NCBI GenBank assembly: GCA_028875185.1
Contig: JAPPFH010000077.1
Coordinates: forward strand, 1 to 64,000
From: Chloroflexota bacterium
Lineage (GTDB): Bacteria; Chloroflexota; Anaerolineae; Aggregatilineales; Phototrophicaceae
Length of the DNA stretch: 64,000 nt
Reading direction: 5' to 3'
Both the position numbers and the translations under genes were made by a program. Position 1 is the first letter of the stretch. Every line of letters begins with the position of its first letter. Below are positions 62,606 through 64,000 of the stretch, one piece after another. The notes below the pieces were generated by a model. The model ran no database searches. It saw only the letters and a program-made list of their open reading frames with translations, and was not told the DNA's origin.

Positions 62606-63382
62606 GTGGTTTCAATAATCGTGACCAACGACGATGGCTATGAGGCGCCGGGCATTCTGGCGCTGGCGGAAGCGATGGGTGTTCTGGGCGAGGTGCAGAT
62701 CTGCGCGCCAACGATCAACCAAAGCGCCAGCGGGCACAAGATTACACTGTTTCAAGACCTCCCTTATTCTCGATGCACGGTGGGCGACGGCATACCAGCG
62801 CTGGCTGTCGCTGGATCGCCAGCCGATTGCATCGCGCTCTCGCTGCTGGGCTTGGCGGACGGGCAAGCGGATGTCGTTGTCTCTGGCATCAATCGCGGCG
62901 AAAACATGGCGCAGGACCTCACCTACAGCGGAACGGTCACCGCGGCGCTGGAAGCGGCGATACACGGCCTGCCCGCGGTCGCCTTTTCGCTGGCGCGCGC
63001 GGACGCCGATCGCCGCGAGCATTATGATGTTGCGGCGCGTATCGCAATCCCAATCGTAAAAATGGTGCTGGCAAGGGGCTTGCCGCCTTTCACTATTCTC
63101 AATGTGAATGTGCCGCCGGTCGCGCAGGTGGCGGACTTGCGCGGTATCCGGCTGACGCGTCAGGGCTTGCGCATTTACCGCGATCGTCTGGTCGAGGTGG
63201 ACGCCGGCGTCGCGCGCGTCGAGGGCGAGCCGCCGACCGCCAACACCGATGAGCTCGGCACCGATGTCTGGGCGGTCCATCGCGATTATGTCAGCGTGAC
63301 GCCGGTGCACCTGGATATGACGGCGCATCGCTTCATCGCCGATCTGGAAGCCTGGGATTTGCATTTGCCGTCTTGCCAATAG
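62606..63382 (+). CDS. surE: 5'/3'-nucleotidase SurE
   Basis: 258 residues from GTG 62606, AGGAGGGAC upstream. 'IVTNDDGYEAPGI' holds the metal-binding Asp pair, 'PTINQSASGHKIT' the Ser/Asn site and 'VVSGINRGENMAQDLTYSGTV' in part the second. Dephosphorylates nucleoside monophosphates and some polyphosphate. Stands alone. Confidence 0.93.
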   Translation: MVSIIVTNDDGYEAPGILALAEAMGVLGEVQICAPTINQSASGHKITLFQDLPYSRCTVGDGIPALAVAGSPADCIALSLLGLADGQADVVVSGINRGENMAQDLTYSGTVTAALEAAIHGLPAVAFSLARADADRREHYDVAARIAIPIVKMVLARGLPPFTILNVNVPPVAQVADLRGIRLTRQGLRIYRDRLVEVDAGVARVEGEPPTANTDELGTDVWAVHRDYVSVTPVHLDMTAHRFIADLEAWDLHLPSCQ

Positions 63383-63387
63383 CGATA

Positions 63388-63428
63388 GTTGGTGGGGCGA
63401 GCCATCTAGGCGCCCGCGCGCCACCGAC
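63388..63428. repeat. Variant of the ggggcg-type hairpin
   Basis: 'gttggtggggcgagcc' and 'aggcgcccgcgcgccacc' are imperfect arms just past the surE stop. Could act as a terminator; weaker match than the other family copies. Confidence 0.35.
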
Positions 63429-63485
63429 CTACAGGCTATAATGGGACATAATTCCCCAACTCACGCATACTGAAAGGCATCCGCG

Positions 63486-63791
63486 ATGAACATCCTCAAG
63501 AGCCTGTTCGGCGGCGGACGCAACGAAGACCGCGGCATCTATTTCTATGTGCAGCCCAAGATGTGCAAGGAGATCTTGCGGGTGCGGGTGGATCCGCTGA
63601 ACGACCTGTCGCAGACTGATGACGGCAAGGGCTATTGGTGCCGCAAGGTGGCGAGCGCGGCGCGCTGTCCCTTTCAAGCGGAGATAGAGCTTTATTTCGA
63701 CAAGAACAAGCGCTTCAAGGACAGCAGCGTGGAGAATGGCGAGTTGGTGAGCGAGGAGGCTTGGCGCGCAGGGCGGGGAGGCAGCAATTAA
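63486..63791 (+). CDS. Conserved small hypothetical protein
   Basis: 101 residues. Starts 'MNILKSLFGGG', then 'YFYVQPKMCKEILRVRVDP', 'GYWCRKVASAARCPFQAEIEL' in part: three cysteines in a spacing that might bind a metal. No membrane span. ATG 63486. Family not recognised. Its TAA stop shares the palindrome TTAA with the stop of the convergent gene. Confidence 0.6.
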   Translation: MNILKSLFGGGRNEDRGIYFYVQPKMCKEILRVRVDPLNDLSQTDDGKGYWCRKVASAARCPFQAEIELYFDKNKRFKDSSVENGELVSEEAWRAGRGGSN

Positions 63792-64000
63792 CTTTGGAGT
63801 CCTCTAAAACTATTTGCAAGACGAATAAAGTGCGGATCTGGGTGCTGATCAGAATTGTAAGGCAAGTGAATCTTTCCCAAGTGTGCCGCGAAACTGTCGA
63901 TACCCGAATCCAGCCCCAGTCGAATCAGATCGTCCGCGGCTAAACTATTGAGACGCATGATTAAGCTTTCATCCAAGTATATTAGCCCTCTATCAAACGC
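63788..64000 (-). CDS. C-terminal end of an unidentified protein (5' end outside window)
   Basis: The frame is open through the right edge of the window with no stop, giving about 70 residues that end 'LANSFRGLQS'. A TTG at 63976 would make a 62-residue peptide, but the continuing frame suggests the tail of a longer gene. 'GLDSGIDSFAAHLGKIHLP' is not recognised. The stop overlaps that of the preceding gene. Confidence 0.45.
   Translation of the reverse strand, partial: AFDRGLIYLDESLIMRLNSLAADDLIRLGLDSGIDSFAAHLGKIHLPYNSDQHPDPHFIRLANSFRGLQS

Overview
The window looks like chromosomal DNA from an uncultured, GC-rich bacterium, most plausibly a Chloroflexota (Anaerolineae-like) lineage. This is inference from the gene mix: a chorismate mutase-DAHP synthase fusion, a class I fructose-bisphosphate aldolase, F420-type split-barrel oxidoreductases, secreted FN3/SH3 proteins, tandem DHA2 exporters, PhyH/PIG-L/FAH-type catabolic genes and repeated Uma2 and MntA/HepT genes. 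There is no rRNA gene, no convincing tRNA, no CRISPR array and no phage structural module. Genes are dense, on both strands, in short operons.

Layout. 0-4 kb: end of a secreted FN3 protein, aroG-type DAHP synthase and a membrane glycosyltransferase. 4.2-6.2 kb: a convergent accessory pair, a DUF5131 three-Cys protein and TcmP. 6.3-17 kb: CtpE-like P-type ATPase, mannonate dehydratase, two tandem DHA2 exporters, a YtxH protein and PriA. 17-19.6 kb: an AT-richer type II restriction-modification island (vsr, C5 methyltransferase, NgoFVII-like nuclease). 19.6-32.3 kb: class I aldolase, PhyH dioxygenase, GT4, a fosmidomycin-resistance-type MFS, a RelE/ParE-like toxin-antitoxin pair, PIG-L deacetylase, FAH hydrolase, an SDR epimerase, Uma2 and SppA. 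32.4-34.2 kb: a DUF488-DUF488-dual-OB cassette behind its own promoter and an operator-like palindrome. 34.2-45.5 kb: oligoendopeptidase F with a tail of small paralogous genes, GH4 glycosidase, paired membrane proteins, a C39-like peptidase, sulfatase, a TIM-barrel protein, an enolase-superfamily dehydratase and Uma2. 45.6-47.1 kb: two tandem MntA/HepT modules. 47-64 kb: a CoxE-like VWA protein and its presumed partner CoxD-like AAA ATPase 9 kb away, a decayed HigBA-like locus, GNAT, roadblock protein, GT39, tsaE-tsaB, ALDH7, a retropepsin-like pair, coaBC, a lipoprotein and surE.

The most unusual structure is in the intergenic spaces. At least four repeat types are nested in one another: (i) a ~120-160 bp C-rich/G-rich host repeat, complete or in halves at 2.5, 22.97, 43.6, 44.9 and 55.3 kb; (ii) a 173 bp MITE-like element with 15 bp terminal inverted repeats, present as two inverted copies (23020-23192 and 55271-55443), the second with a perfect 10 bp target duplication; (iii) short hairpins based on gtaggggcg...cgcccctac, one of which forms the core of the MITE; (iv) a ~20 bp motif (ggtcaGTGTCTACGCGacc) found eight times, mostly as an insert in the loops or arms of the other repeats, with matching uninterrupted copies in the same window. 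Two genes (enolase-superfamily dehydratase and ALDH7) appear to take their Shine-Dalgarno sequence from the G-rich end of repeat (i).

Functionally the region mixes housekeeping (aromatic amino acid entry, CoA, t6A, replication restart, glycolysis) with sugar, sugar-acid and sulfated-glycan catabolism, plus several small accessory or defence-like modules that are AT-richer or paralogous and are probably acquired.
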